From positions 28,480,882-28,544,881 of the forward strand of contig OY821518.1 of the NCBI GenBank assembly GCA_963682025.1: a DNA stretch of 64,000 nucleotides. The letters run 5' to 3'. The notes under the pieces are model-generated. The model worked only from the letters and a program-made list of their open reading frames with translations, made no database searches and was not told the origin of the DNA. The stretch comes from Cordilura impudica (lineage: Eukaryota > Arthropoda > Insecta > Diptera > Scathophagidae). Position numbers and translations under genes: made by a program. Below are positions 54,962 through 64,000 of the stretch, piece by piece (within the stretch, counting starts at the first letter, position 1; each line of letters starts with the position of its first letter).

Positions 54962-55430
54962 TCTATAATATTAATAGCCTCGGCGATTTCTTGTTACCGA
55001 TGTTTTGTTCTACCGTTTTATCCCGATTTTGACCAAACGTATACTATTTGAAAGGTATTTCTTTGGAGCTGTTCACCAGATTTACAGATTTTTAATTTTT
55101 TTTCTTTGCTTTGAGTAAATTGCATTTAAAGTTGCTACTAACACATACATAAAATTGTACATATGCTATGTGTGTGTTTATTTAATTTGTTTATGTGTTT
55201 GTTAATGAGTGTGTTTTCTTCATTCACAATAATAATAAACCAAACAAGTAAGAGTGTTAAATTCAGCTTGGCCGAATATTTGATACCCTCCACCATTTTC
55301 ATGTTCAATTTTAATTTTTTTTAACATTTTCCATTTTTCACTTTTCGAGTTTCATCTTTCGTTTCTCATTTTTCATTTTCCATTTTCCACTTTTCATTTT
55401 TCATTTTCCATTTTTCATTTTCCATTTCTC

Positions 55431-55462
<32 letters not shown>

Positions 55463-56160
55463 TTCATTTTCCATTTTTCATTTTTCAATTTTCAATTATC
55501 AATTTTCATTTTTCATTTTTCATTTTCCATTTTGCATTTTCCATTTTTCATTTCTCATTTTCCATTTTCCATTTTTAATTTTTTATTTTCCATTTTTTAT
55601 TTTTATTAATTTTTAATTTTTAATATTTAATTTTAATGATAAAAATATATGTGGTAAAACTTGGTTAGGCCAATGTGACACGTGCAGTATTAATATACAC
55701 ACAACTGTAATGACTTCAACAATACGAAGAATTACAACATATACAAAATTTTATTTTTTCAAGAGTTCTTTAAAAGTTTCATTCATAGCTCGTGGACCCT
55801 TTGACCGATTTTGACGATTTTAAATAGCAATTCATTTGGGATGTTATAAACGATTTTATACAAAAACGAGCGGTCTAGCTTAGATATTGACGGCATGATC
55901 GTGATTTCCACATACAGACGGACAGACGGACAGAGGGACAGACGGTCATCGGTAAATCAACTTCGCTTGTTATAAGGATCAAGAATATATATATTTTTGG
56001 GGTCTCAGGTATTTATTTCGATGCGGTACAAACGGAATGACAAACCTATATATACCCTCTGCCACTGAGGTGTGGAGGGTATAAAAAAGTATTGGTTTGT
56101 GAATTGGCTAAGTTAAAGTTGCCTAAAAATTGCACTTGAGTTTCGAGATCGCAGTCAGGA
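54962..56160 (+). mobile_element. Non-autonomous Helitron split by H3
   Basis: TCTATAATATTAATAGCCTC at the left, GCGATTTCTTGTTACCG, AAAGTTGCTACTAACACATA up to AATAATAAACCAAAC (55244). Resumes TTGGTTTGTGAATTGGCTAA (about 56090) to a decayed terminus GCACTTGAGTTTCGAGAT near 56160. The uninterrupted arrangement is preserved in the minus-strand copy at 54150-54215. Confidence 0.8.
55245..56085 (-). mobile_element. H3 Helentron-like element nested in a Helitron
   Basis: ACAAGTAAGAGTGTTAAATT, palindrome TTCAGCTTGGCCGAA, GATACCCTCCACC at the left. A (CATTTTCCATTTTT)n array of about 300 bp at 55300-55620, then GTGGTAAAACTTGGTTAGGCC. Then ATACAGACGGACAGACGG and GGACAGACGG (tetramer tract near 55915), and TGTGGAGGGTATAAA at the right. 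Confidence 0.88.
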
Positions 56161-56609
56161 TGTATGATTCGAAAGTTTAAAAAAAAAGGGGTGGTGGTTA
56201 ATGACAACTTTTTAAAGATTTCATTCGATAAAATTAGTCCAACTTGATTTACTGCAGCTGTTCGTTGAAGAATGAAATGACAAATCATTAATGTTCTTGA
56301 GTTATAGCTGGAAAACTATGCAAACAAAAACAAAATAAGGAAAATATATAACAGGTAATAGAAAAAAGCTTTGGCCTGAGAACACCAAACCCTTTCGAAT
56401 TTTTATTACACTGGATTAGTGCTTTCACCCTGCCAAGAAATTTCTCACCCCCTAGAATGGCCGCTCCACTGTGTAATTTGGTATTATGAAAATATGTTTT
56501 GAAATTTAAACGATTACAATGAAATTATAAACTAGCCCACCTTGAAGCTTTACTAATGTATGCCATTTTTTAAAAGAGTTTGTTGCTGCAATAACACTTC
56601 GACATGTTA
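56161..56609. other. Unassigned
   Basis: No coding or repeat features recognised. Confidence 0.4.
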
Positions 56610-57662
56610 AACAAGCAAAAAAAAATTATAATCGGTTTAGACCGACTATGCAATACCATATACCATTCGTTTCGAGAGACGTTCTTAGATCCAACTTTGC
56701 TGAGGCAATATCTGTATACAGAAAATAAGCATTAAGCAAATTTTAATGTTATCTATAATATTAATAGACTAGGTGATTTCTTGTGATCGATGTTTTGTTC
56801 TACCGTTTTTTCCCAATTTTGACCAAATTTATATTATTTGAAAGGTATTTCTATTCATCGGTTTTGCAGATTTACAGATTTTTAAATTTTTTCCTTTATT
56901 TTGAGTAAATTGCATTTAAAGTTGCTACTAACACATACAAAAAATTATACAATGCTATGTGTGTGTTTATTAAATTTGTTAATGTGTTTGTAATAAAAAT
57001 GGGTTTGTTGTTCTGTGTTGATTTGTGAATTGGCTATAATTGATTAGCATACCTTTAGGGTCTTCATTTAATGAAAAAATAAAATTTCCTAGAATTTGCA
57101 CTCGAATTTCGAGGACTGGAATCTGCTAGTTGTTATTAATTTGTGGCATCCAGATATGAAAAAGTTTATATCTGAGGTTATTTTGATATGGGAACTAGAT
57201 CACAAAATGGTCAAGACCATATTTAGTAAAATCAATTATTTTTCTCAAAAACATGCATATGAAAAAAATATCTGTGAAATATTTTATATATAATATTATA
57301 TGATAATATATGATAATCGGGTACGAGCAGGTCGGATGGAGTTATTTATATGGCGGCTTGGCCTGAACATGCACCGATTTTCACCAAATTCAATATAATT
57401 TATCCGGTAATCGTTAAAGGCATAGCTATATACTAATTTTCATTTAAATATATTTCAATTTGCGACCTGTAGTTTGATTGCAGGGTTTACGTGGACACAC
57501 ACAGATGGACGGACGGACGGACGGCCATCACATAATCGACTCAGAAAATGATTCTGATTCGATCCATATAATAAAAGGTGGGTCCAGATCGAATATTTTT
57601 GATTGTTACAAACATCAGCACAAACCGATTACACCCTCACCTCGTAGTGGTACAGAGTATAA
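56610..57662 (-). mobile_element. H2 element split by a Helitron
   Basis: ACAAGC, the imperfect hairpin AATCGGTTTAGACCGACT, CCATTCGTTTCGAGAGACG, AAGCATTAAGCAAATTTTAATG, then the Helitron, then TTGTTATTAATTTGTGGCA, a GATGGACGGACGGACGGACGG tract, GTAGTGGTACAGAGTATAA. Confidence 0.85.
56752..57129 (+). mobile_element. Non-autonomous Helitron, complete, with empty-site proof
   Basis: TCTATAATATTAATAGACTA at the left, GTGATTTCTTGTGATCG, AAAGTTGCTACTAACACATA, CATACCTTTAGGGTCTTC. The 3' end has stem CTCGAA/TTCGAG, GACTGGAATCTG and CTAG. 378 bp, flanked by A and T with no target duplication. The related H2 fragment at 47783 shows the unoccupied site (ACTATTGTTATTAATTTGTGG). Confidence 0.93.
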
Positions 57663-58182
57663 CAAGAGCTTAAAGCAATAGAATTAATCTCATTTCTTAC
57701 AAAAACAAACAATCACATTGCCCATTAAATATCAATCACCTCTTCCCCTATGATTGCTCAATTAATAAAAAAAAAAAACTTTTAAAATTCAACAAAATAA
57801 ATTATGTGACTTATCGGTTATTATCGTAAATCACAATATATTTAAATAACTACAGCAACACAATTATTAATGGTTGTATTTTATTGAAATTTATTACAAT
57901 TTGAAACCGCTGACTAAATAATAAATGAATATTTTGTTTTAGAGAAACAAAGCAATTTTTTTTTCAATATTTGTGCACAAGCAACAGAGGGAATGATCAG
58001 TCATATACTTTAAATTGCCCTTTGTGATCACAACAATGCATGGAGCAACACTTTGAATTATTCGCTAAAGAGCTGCTTTTGTGGAATTTAAAGATAAGAA
58101 AATGATTTTTTTCCATTTACGTTTTTTAAAAAATATTTACCTCTTAGATTAAATATCTATTTATATAACTGTCTTACAAGAT
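57663..58182. other. Unassigned
   Basis: AT-rich, no coding or repeat features recognised. Confidence 0.4.
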
Positions 58183-58335
58183 ATAATTAATAACTACCAA
58201 AAATACTTGACATAGACCCATCTTTTATTATAACAATCAACTCAGACTCACTTTCAGAGTCTGTCTGTTTGTGTGTCCATGGAAACATTGGTACATATTC
58301 ATACCTCCTCCCACAACAAATGACCCCTAAAATCC
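58183..58335 (+). mobile_element. H2 fragment
   Basis: CTACCAAAAATACTTGACATAGACCC, AATCAACTCAGACTCACTTTC, GTGTGTCCATGGAAACA. Body and ends are missing. Confidence 0.75.
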
Positions 58336-58445
58336 ACAATATCATACTGATGATGGCTATATATTGTTTATGTACAAGAACGGTCCCAGAAGAATCCGAC
58401 CTTATGTAGAGATATCGGCAGTAATATAAAAATATGTAATCAATC

Positions 58446-59690
58446 ATGCTCTCAAAAATCGACTTCGCTCTACCTATTTATGCGTGGTGCGCCCTATCCC
58501 ATATAAAAATGATCCAGGGTCCGTATCACGCATCGGTCCGTCGCAACATTGGTGCTTTCCCCACTAACGCCACTATTAACATTTTGGCAGAAGCTGGCAT
58601 GCCCTCTATAACAGATCGGGCCATGCAGTTAACCTACAAACTCTTACCAAAACTTTGCATAAATCGTAACCGAATCTTATATCAAGAGGTCAAAAAAGTT
58701 CAAAATTGTTTACGGATTCCTAGACGGGAATCTACCATTGCTAGATGCATAAAATTCTCTAGAAATCTTAACCTTCAAATTCAACCTATACTTATTAAGC
58801 AGCAATCCGAACCTACATGGCTGACAGGTGACAAATTGTTCATTCTATCGTTAGTGGACCTGCCTAAAACCTCAACCTCATCAAAAATTCACAAACAAAT
58901 GTTTAACTACATCGCAGAAAGATATTAGAGACCGGTTGAACGTTTCTTTACACCGATGGGTCTAAATCAACTTATTTTACAACATTCGCAAAAGTATCCA
59001 CTGGCTTCATCGATAACTACTGCTCCAATTTTACAGCTGAAGCTTTAGCTATACTTTTTGCAATCAAATTCGCCTCCCAAAATGATTCAAAATTTATAAT
59101 TTGCTCCGACAGTCTATCATCAACGAAATCAGAAAGATATCTCTTCAAAATTTGGAAAAAATTAAAATAATGTCGGTACCGTCACACGTAGGTAATACTG
59201 GCAATGAATATGCTGAGTCAGCTGCTGAAGAAGCTAAACGCCGACCATTACTTAATTATCCGACTTGGGAAATCGCGATATTTTAAACACCATTTCTAAT
59301 TTTTTGATGTCTGATAAAACCCGAAATTGGTCCAATTATCAACACAGGTACAAAAATATATTTATCAAATATGGAAAAAACCATCATACCCAAGAAACTG
59401 CACCAGGAGAGAAACCACTACATCTGTTCGGCTTAGAATTGGTCACTGTAAGTTTTCACATGAACAACTGTATAATGGAACTACTGCACCTATTTGCACT
59501 ACCTACAACAAACAACTTAATGTCACCCACATCCTTGATGAGTACATAACCTACAACAAATCCAGAACACACCTATTCGGAACAAATATACCAACAGATC
59601 TTCTCAAAAACACATGTGATAAAAATATCAAATTAATGTACAAATTCATATCTGAAAATTATTTACAAAATCTAATTTAAAACGTATATA
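58446..59690 (+). pseudogene. I-like non-LTR retrotransposon, 3' half: RT thumb, RNase H, C-terminal region
   Basis: 5'-truncated LINE ORF2. 58446-58928 is the region after the RT catalytic core: SKIDFALPIYAWCALSHIKM, GPYHASVRRNIGAFPT, ILAEAGMPSITDRAM, LTYKLLPKL. After a frame change comes RNase H: LYTDGSKSTYFTTFAKV (first Asp), NFTAEALAILFAIKFA (Glu), FIICSDSLSSTKSERYL (Asp), and, in another frame, PSHVGNTGNEYAESAAEEA, where the usual fourth Asp (GNEYAD) is Glu. The last part, NCTRRETTTSVRLRIGH, CKFSHEQL, ICTTYNKQLNVTHILDEY, ends at about 59680. An RNase H domain places it in the I/R1/LOA group. At least three frame breaks, so inactive. No poly-A; an AT-rich tail follows. Confidence 0.82.
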
Positions 59691-59864
59691 TAACCTAGTC
59701 GGACTCGAAAGCCTCAGTTGCTAGCATTCCTTAAATTCTTATATTAATAATTATAATATTTGTAAAATAAAATATTCGAGCTCGAGGCCTGGGTTTTTTT
59801 TTAATTAAAATTCTTTATTCTCCAATATTTCGATATTCATCGAATATCATCTGCAGGGAGTATA

Positions 59865-59969
59865 GTGGATTTTAATAAAAATATAAAATTAAAAAATTAT
59901 ACTTGTTCATTACTCGTCATATATAATATAAGTATAATTTTTTAATTTTATATTTTTATTAAAATCCAC
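59865..59969. repeat. Near-perfect ~40-bp hairpin downstream of the LINE
   Basis: GTGGATTTTAATAAAAATAT, AAAATTAAAAAATTATACTT (59865-59904) is matched inverted by AAGTATAATTTTTTAATTTT, ATATTTTTATTAAAATCCAC (59930-59969) across a 25-base loop. The loop's ACTTGTTCATTACTCGTCAT is itself inverted at about 59993-60012 as ATGACGAGTAATGAACAAGT. Confidence 0.9.
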
Positions 59970-60075
59970 CAGTGCACCAGTGCAATTTTAAATGACGAGT
60001 AATGAACAAGTATATATAATAATTATAATATTAATATTCAATAAATAAATAAATAGTAAATAAAAAATATTTTTG

Positions 60076-60764
60076 GTGAAAAGCGGCAACCTTATAAAAT
60101 ATATGTTTTAAGTTTCAAGTCGCCACACTGTAAACGATCTCAGTGAATTTGTAAGCATGGAAATAAATTGGTCACCGTTATATAAATTAATACCTTCAAT
60201 TAAAAGGTCTCCAACTAATATTGAAGCCGATCTAGATTCTTCTCTGAGTGGGTCTATACCTTCATTTACGGCTATAAAATATTGGGTGGCATATTTTAAA
60301 CGAGTCCGTATGAACTACCAAGATGAACACCGTAGAGGTCGACCAATTGAGGTGGCCATGCCAGAAATGGTTAAGAAAATTCACAAAATGGTATTAGATT
60401 ATCGTCGGCTGAAGGTGCGTAAGCTAGTTGATAGGCATTTCAAAAAGCACTGTACGTCGCATATGGACCGCAAATCTGGAGATGTGGAAATTGCCCTCAA
60501 CAAGAACAAAAACAGTGTCTCAATAGAGTGTTTAGCGATATTTTACTACAATAAAGCCGAACTTTTGCATCGATTCGTAACCATTCATGAGACGTGGGTC
60601 CACCACTTTACAGCTGAGGCAAAGGAATAGTCAGAAGAGTAGAGTGAAGTGAGAGTATCGTGTCCAAAGAAAGCGAACACAGTTCCATTTGCGGGCAAGG
60701 TTATGTCGTCTATCATTTGGCATGCACGTGGGATAATTACACTGGTCTACAAATTTAAAAAAAA
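60076..60764 (+). pseudogene. mariner transposase pseudogene, truncated by H2
   Basis: Same family as 45776. Its leader GGTGAAAAGCGGCAACCTTA and TTTAAGTTTCAAGTCGCCA matches the other copy. A frame from 60157 to 60630 reads PSFTAIKYWVAYFKRVRMNY, RRGRPIEVAMPEMVKKIHKM, VLDYRRLKVRKLVDRH, SIECLAIFYYNKAELLHRF, TIHETWVHHFTAEAKE and then a stop. The reading continues with PKKANTVPFAGKVMSSIIWH and ARGIITLVY at 60750, where H2 begins. The first catalytic Asp (MDETW) is His, and the second and third are absent through truncation. An internal deletion lies around RKSGDVEI. Inactive. Confidence 0.88.
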
Positions 60765-60765
60765 A

Positions 60766-61502
60766 ACAAGTAAAAAAATTATAGTCGGTCTAGACCAACT
60801 ATATGATACCCTATACCATGCGTTTAGAGACCCTTTCTCATAGGCCCAACTGCCTGGACATAGAAAATAAGCATAAACCAAATTTGAGTGCGATTTTTAT
60901 TAATTTTTTTGGCTGCAGATATGAAAAAATTTATATCGGATGCTATATCTATATGGGGACTAGGCCCAAAAATGGACCGATCCTAACTATGTTTGGTAAA
61001 GTGCAATATTTTTGTTTTTTGAGAGATTTAAGGAAGCAGCTCTATATGGGTCCTATGACTAAGAGTTGTCCCATAGGTATAATTTTTGGACTACACATTA
61101 ATGGATGTAATAAACGTATACAAACCCAATTTGAGTAAGATCTATATGACAATTTGGATCTTATGGCAATTTATGTCGATTCGATAGGGGTTATTTGTAT
61201 GGGGGCTAGGTCTGAACATAGACCGATTTTTACCAATTTCAACAGCATTCATTCTATGGCCGATAAGAGCCCATATACCAAATTTCATCAAAATATATTC
61301 ATACTTGCGACCTGCAGTTTGATAACAAGGTTTACATGGACACACAGACGGACGGACGGATGGACATCGTTAAATCGAATCAGTTAGTGATTCTGATTCG
61401 ATCGGTATAATAAAAGATGGGTCTAGGTCAAATATTTTTTGTAGTTACAAACAACAGTACAAAGTCATTATACCCAAACCACATAGTGGTATAGGGTATA
61501 AA
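60766..61502 (-). mobile_element. H2 element, nearly complete
   Basis: ACAAGTAAAAAAATTATAGTCGG, TCGGTCTAGACCAACT (one arm mutated), GGACTAGGCCCAAAAATGG, CACACAGACGGACGGACGG, GATCGGTATAATAAAAGATG, CACATAGTGGTATAGGGTATA. It cuts the mariner at 60764. Confidence 0.92.
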
Positions 61503-62743
61503 AATACTGCAGAAACAAAGCATTTTTTTTAACTAATCTGGGTGCGCTGAATTCGAATTTGGCCTAAAAATTGGGCGATCTCGTCTTGTTCATTTTTCAT
61601 CGCATGCTGGCAATACTGTAAAACGGTCAATACTCACACTACAATTTCACAATTATTAATATAACAGAAGCCCACACTCATTCTAAATCTTCATAATTGT
61701 AGCGTTTAAGCATGTCAGGGAGATCGTGTGTTACTGATTCAAGCTATTTTTACTTGTGTGTGGTGAATATTTGGTTGGAAAAAAAAAGGGTATTCAATAT
61801 CAGAATCATTAAAATATGCATATTTACATTGTTTTGGTTTTGCTGTCAGAAACTTGGACAAACAGTGGACACCGACAATGTTTTGCAATAGTTGCAGAAC
61901 TGTTTTATACAAGTTGTCAAATGGCTGGAAGATCTATTTCGATTTTTCAAATCCAGTACTTTGGAGAGAGTCAAGTAACCACCAAACCGATTGTTATTCT
62001 GTGGTTTTCTAGAATAACCGTGTATGTCATAAAATCAAAATGTTCAGGGGAACCAAAAAATGTTATATTTGAAATTATGGGCTCGATATAAAGATTTTAG
62101 AGCTTTTTATTTAACAGTCCTGTAGATATTTTGAGTCAAAAATTTTCAGAGGAATAGATCCTGGAGAAGGACGAAAAAAACAATATTTAAATTTCACTTA
62201 AAGTGTGTGCAAATAAAACAACTTATGTCGACAAAAGTCGTTTTCTTTGAAAAAGAAAACTACCAACCCAACCACCCATGTAGACATAAGTTGTTGTCGC
62301 ATGAAAAATCCATTTTTTGTTCATCAACAAAAAGTTAACGGGACTTAGGGTGAGAATATAACAACGTATCAAGAATAATAGTGATAAAAAATAACAGAAA
62401 TAAGCACACAAGTTTTTATAAGTGGTTATAAACTGAAAACTAATCCAAAATTATTTTGCATTTTTTTTCATTAATAACATCGTATGTCGCTATGTGTCGT
62501 TTCCTGAGAAAATAATTTGTCAGCGATCAAATGTAGGTTGACATACGTCGTTAATGCTGCAAATTAATTTAATAAACATTTAAGTTACGTCGTTATTTAA
62601 AGAAAAAACTCAGATATAAGTCAATATTTTTTTTTTTTAAATTTAGCACATGTAAAGAGCGTTAAAAATTAATATATTTGGCATCGTTAACTCAAAACTG
62701 ACAAAAATGGACATACGCGGATATTCCAGAAAACCACAGATTT
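61503..62743. other. Mostly unassigned; hairpin and GTCG-rich motifs
   Basis: No gene recognised. A 13-bp inverted repeat AACAACTTATGTC / GACATAAGTTGTT (62217-62229, 62283-62295) encloses a second stem GTTTTCTTT/AAAGAAAAC. ATGTCG, TACGTCG and TATGTCGC words cluster at 62221-62600. 62612-62705 resembles 41445-41545. Confidence 0.4.
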
Positions 62744-63365
62744 ATGTTTAACAAGAGTAGCTGGATTAAATATGAAAAATCAAAAAAATATTACTTACGC
62801 GAATGTCCCATCGGTTTCCAAACCAGTGTCCACCAAATGATCCATTACCAGTCCTTCCCATTCATTCCCAGTGCTACGAGCAGTGAGTCTGAAACATCTT
62901 TCACCAGCACTGATGATGACCGCCATTTAGTGACTCAAGCTGAGCTGAATGATCTAATTCGGGATTTACATTTAACAAAGCGGACGCACAATTACTAGCT
63001 TCACGCATGCTGCAGTGGAAACATCTTGCAGTTGGGACAAAAGTAACAATCTATAGAGATAAAAGCTTAGAAGTGGCTGCATATTTTGAAAAGAAATACC
63101 CTTTTCAATGCTGTACTGATATTGATGGTTTATTTCAAAAAATGAACGAGCCATATGACAGAACTGAATGGAGATTATTTATTGATGGCTCCGAGTACAG
63201 TTTAAAAGCGCTTCTTTTGCATAGTGGCAGTGAAAAACCATCCATACCAATTAATACAAAGAAAAACAACGAAGCAATGATTGAAATTTTGACTTTACTC
63301 AAATACAGCGACCATAAATGAAAGATCTGTGCTGATCTTAAGATGTGCGATTTAAAGTTCTTTGT
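62744..63365 (+). pseudogene. Gene-family pseudogene, N-terminal part
   Basis: Plus strand: RECPIGFQTSVHQMIHYQSF, a Ser/Thr/Glu-rich linker (SESETSFTSTDDD), TQAELNDLIRDLHLTKR. A frame shift near 62990 restores AQLLASRMLQWKHLAVGTKV, then TIYRDKS, a CCTDIDGLFQKM segment, EWRLFIDGSEYSLKALLLHS, EKPSIPINTKKN, ILTLLKYSDHK, a stop where Trp is expected, and KICADLKM. From memory this matches the N-terminal half (AELNDLVRDLxLxK; WRLFIDxSKxSLKAVLLHNGN; KICGDLKV) of the multi-copy arthropod family whose C-terminal half is at 38765. It ends at the Helitron terminus, so the Helitron probably inserted into it. Function unknown. Confidence 0.7.
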
Positions 63366-63375
63366 ATATATAGTA

Positions 63376-64000
63376 CTAGCTTAACCCGGTGTGCTTTGCT
63401 ACCCCTCATCGTTATAAAATAAAATAAAAAAAAAATTATTTATACATTAACAAAATATTATTTATTTAATTTAGAACTAATTATTGCAATGCTTTAGGAT
63501 ATACAATATTTTTAGTTTGTCCAGCTGGAGCATAAACATATAAGTCGGTGGGTTTCCCTGCGTGAGCATGCAACATAAAGCTGTCCATGCGAGAAACATG
63601 GATTTGCTAAATTTAAGCCGCAAACTTGAAGAGATTGACCTTGAGCTTTGTTAACAGACATCGCAAATGCTAATCGCACAGGAAACTGTGATCGTTTGAA
63701 GTCGAATGGTAAATCAGTTGGGATCATTGGAATGCGTGGCAAAAGTACATCTGTTCCTTTATATTTGAAAGTTTCACACTGTGAAAGTTTAAAAAAGAAT
63801 GGTCTGGATTCCTACAAATCGGACACAAAGGGAAACACCTTATTTAGTAAATCAATCCATGCCAAATATTGAGTTGTTTGTCCACTAACAACTTTATATA
63901 GTCAAGGGCATAATAGAATTTATTATGGATTTTAATTTTTCTAAAAAGGACGTGGTCCCACACAGTTTTCTTGTAGTACTATTTCTATTAACTTCAAAAC
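63376..64000 (-). mobile_element. Autonomous-type Helitron, 3' part (runs off right edge)
   Basis: Minus strand: helicase gene end, AT-rich spacer, then GAGGGGTAGCAAAGCACACC, GGGTTAAG and CTAG at 63376, followed by T on that strand. A CTAG end behind a GC-rich palindromic stretch is canonical. 63772-64000 upstream of the helicase piece does not look like helicase and may be a further insertion or a deletion junction. Confidence 0.8.
63484..63771 (-). pseudogene. Helitron helicase C-terminus, one frameshift
   Basis: Reads KYKGTDVLLPRIPMIPTDLP, FDFKRSQFPVRLAFAMSVNK, AQGQSLQVCGLNLANPCF, SHGQLYVACSR, then a single-base frameshift near 63570, then GKPTDLYVYAPAGQTKNIVY, PKALQ and stop TAA at 63484. 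PIF1-type helicase motif VI and the terminal YAPxxxTKNIVYPKAL are diagnostic for Helitron RepHel. The least decayed helicase in the window, separated by about 105 bp from the element end. Confidence 0.85.

Noticed and set aside
52641..55032. Short frames at 52641, 53021, 53293, 54572 and 54802
   Set aside because: No similarity, no splice or promoter context; expected by chance in AT-rich DNA. Part of the last overlaps a Helitron.

Overview
The window is about 64 kb of very AT-rich, repeat-choked DNA from an animal nuclear genome. I read it as a higher fly (Brachycera), quite possibly a calyptrate. The reasons are one split host gene with 60-70 bp introns and an arthropod-type TATA/initiator promoter, mini-me/DINE-1-like elements carrying (GTCY)n tracts, and mariner, I-type LINE, piggyBac-like and hAT-like remnants typical of dipterans. 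There is no sign of prokaryotic organisation: no operons and no Shine-Dalgarno sites. I saw no tRNA or rRNA gene.

Only one host protein gene is well supported. It is a five-exon secreted protein of the DNA/RNA non-specific endonuclease family (exons between 8740 and 15343, 446 residues). Its third intron has grown to 5.06 kb through stacked transposons. The gene appears to have lost the RGH catalytic motif and an expected metal-binding Asn. A candidate TATA-less promoter plus non-coding first exon, with a strong GTGAGT donor at 32479, may belong to another gene running rightwards.

Nearly everything else is mobile DNA, mostly rolling-circle. For convenience I name three Helentron-like families. 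H1 has subterminal repeat GATGTGTAAACATC and a 3' hairpin TGTGA...TCACA. H2 has 3' hairpin AGTCGGTCTAGACCGACT, subterminal repeat TATACCCTATACCA and an internal (GTCC)n tract. H3 has hairpin TTCGGCTGGGCCGAA and GGAGGGTATA at the other end. Canonical Helitrons (TC...CTAG, inserted between A and T) also occur, with at least three different 5' or 3' ends. Several contain long minisatellites, and in H1 a different minisatellite occupies the centre of different copies. For the H families, '+' means the hairpin end lies to the right.

Layout: 0-8 kb, H1, H2, a mariner relic and a 3.1 kb A-rich minisatellite inside an H1. 8.7-15.3 kb, the endonuclease gene. 15.5-18.7 kb, repeat clusters and Helitron helicase fragments. 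18.9-24.1 kb, a TA-type MITE, a long-TIR (Harbinger-like) element and a dead Helitron RepHel gene, itself split by a 1.15 kb hAT-like foldback. 24.3-25.2 kb, a piggyBac-like MITE. 26.2-28.1 kb, H1 with a 21-bp array. 29.5-31.7 kb, a ~107-bp tandem repeat. 34.3-40.9 kb, nested inverted repeats around a transposase pseudogene, a 124-bp tandem array, and a gene-family pseudogene split by a TA-flanked MITE. 41.7-57.7 kb, repeated Helitron/H2/H3 nesting and a mariner. 58.4-61.5 kb, an I-like LINE 3' half and a second mariner. 62.7-64 kb, a gene-family pseudogene cut by the 3' end of a Helitron that runs off the window.

Because many insertions interrupt recognisable repeats, the window preserves several clean empty-site comparisons that give the order of transposition events. 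All family names are from sequence reading and memory; no searches were run.
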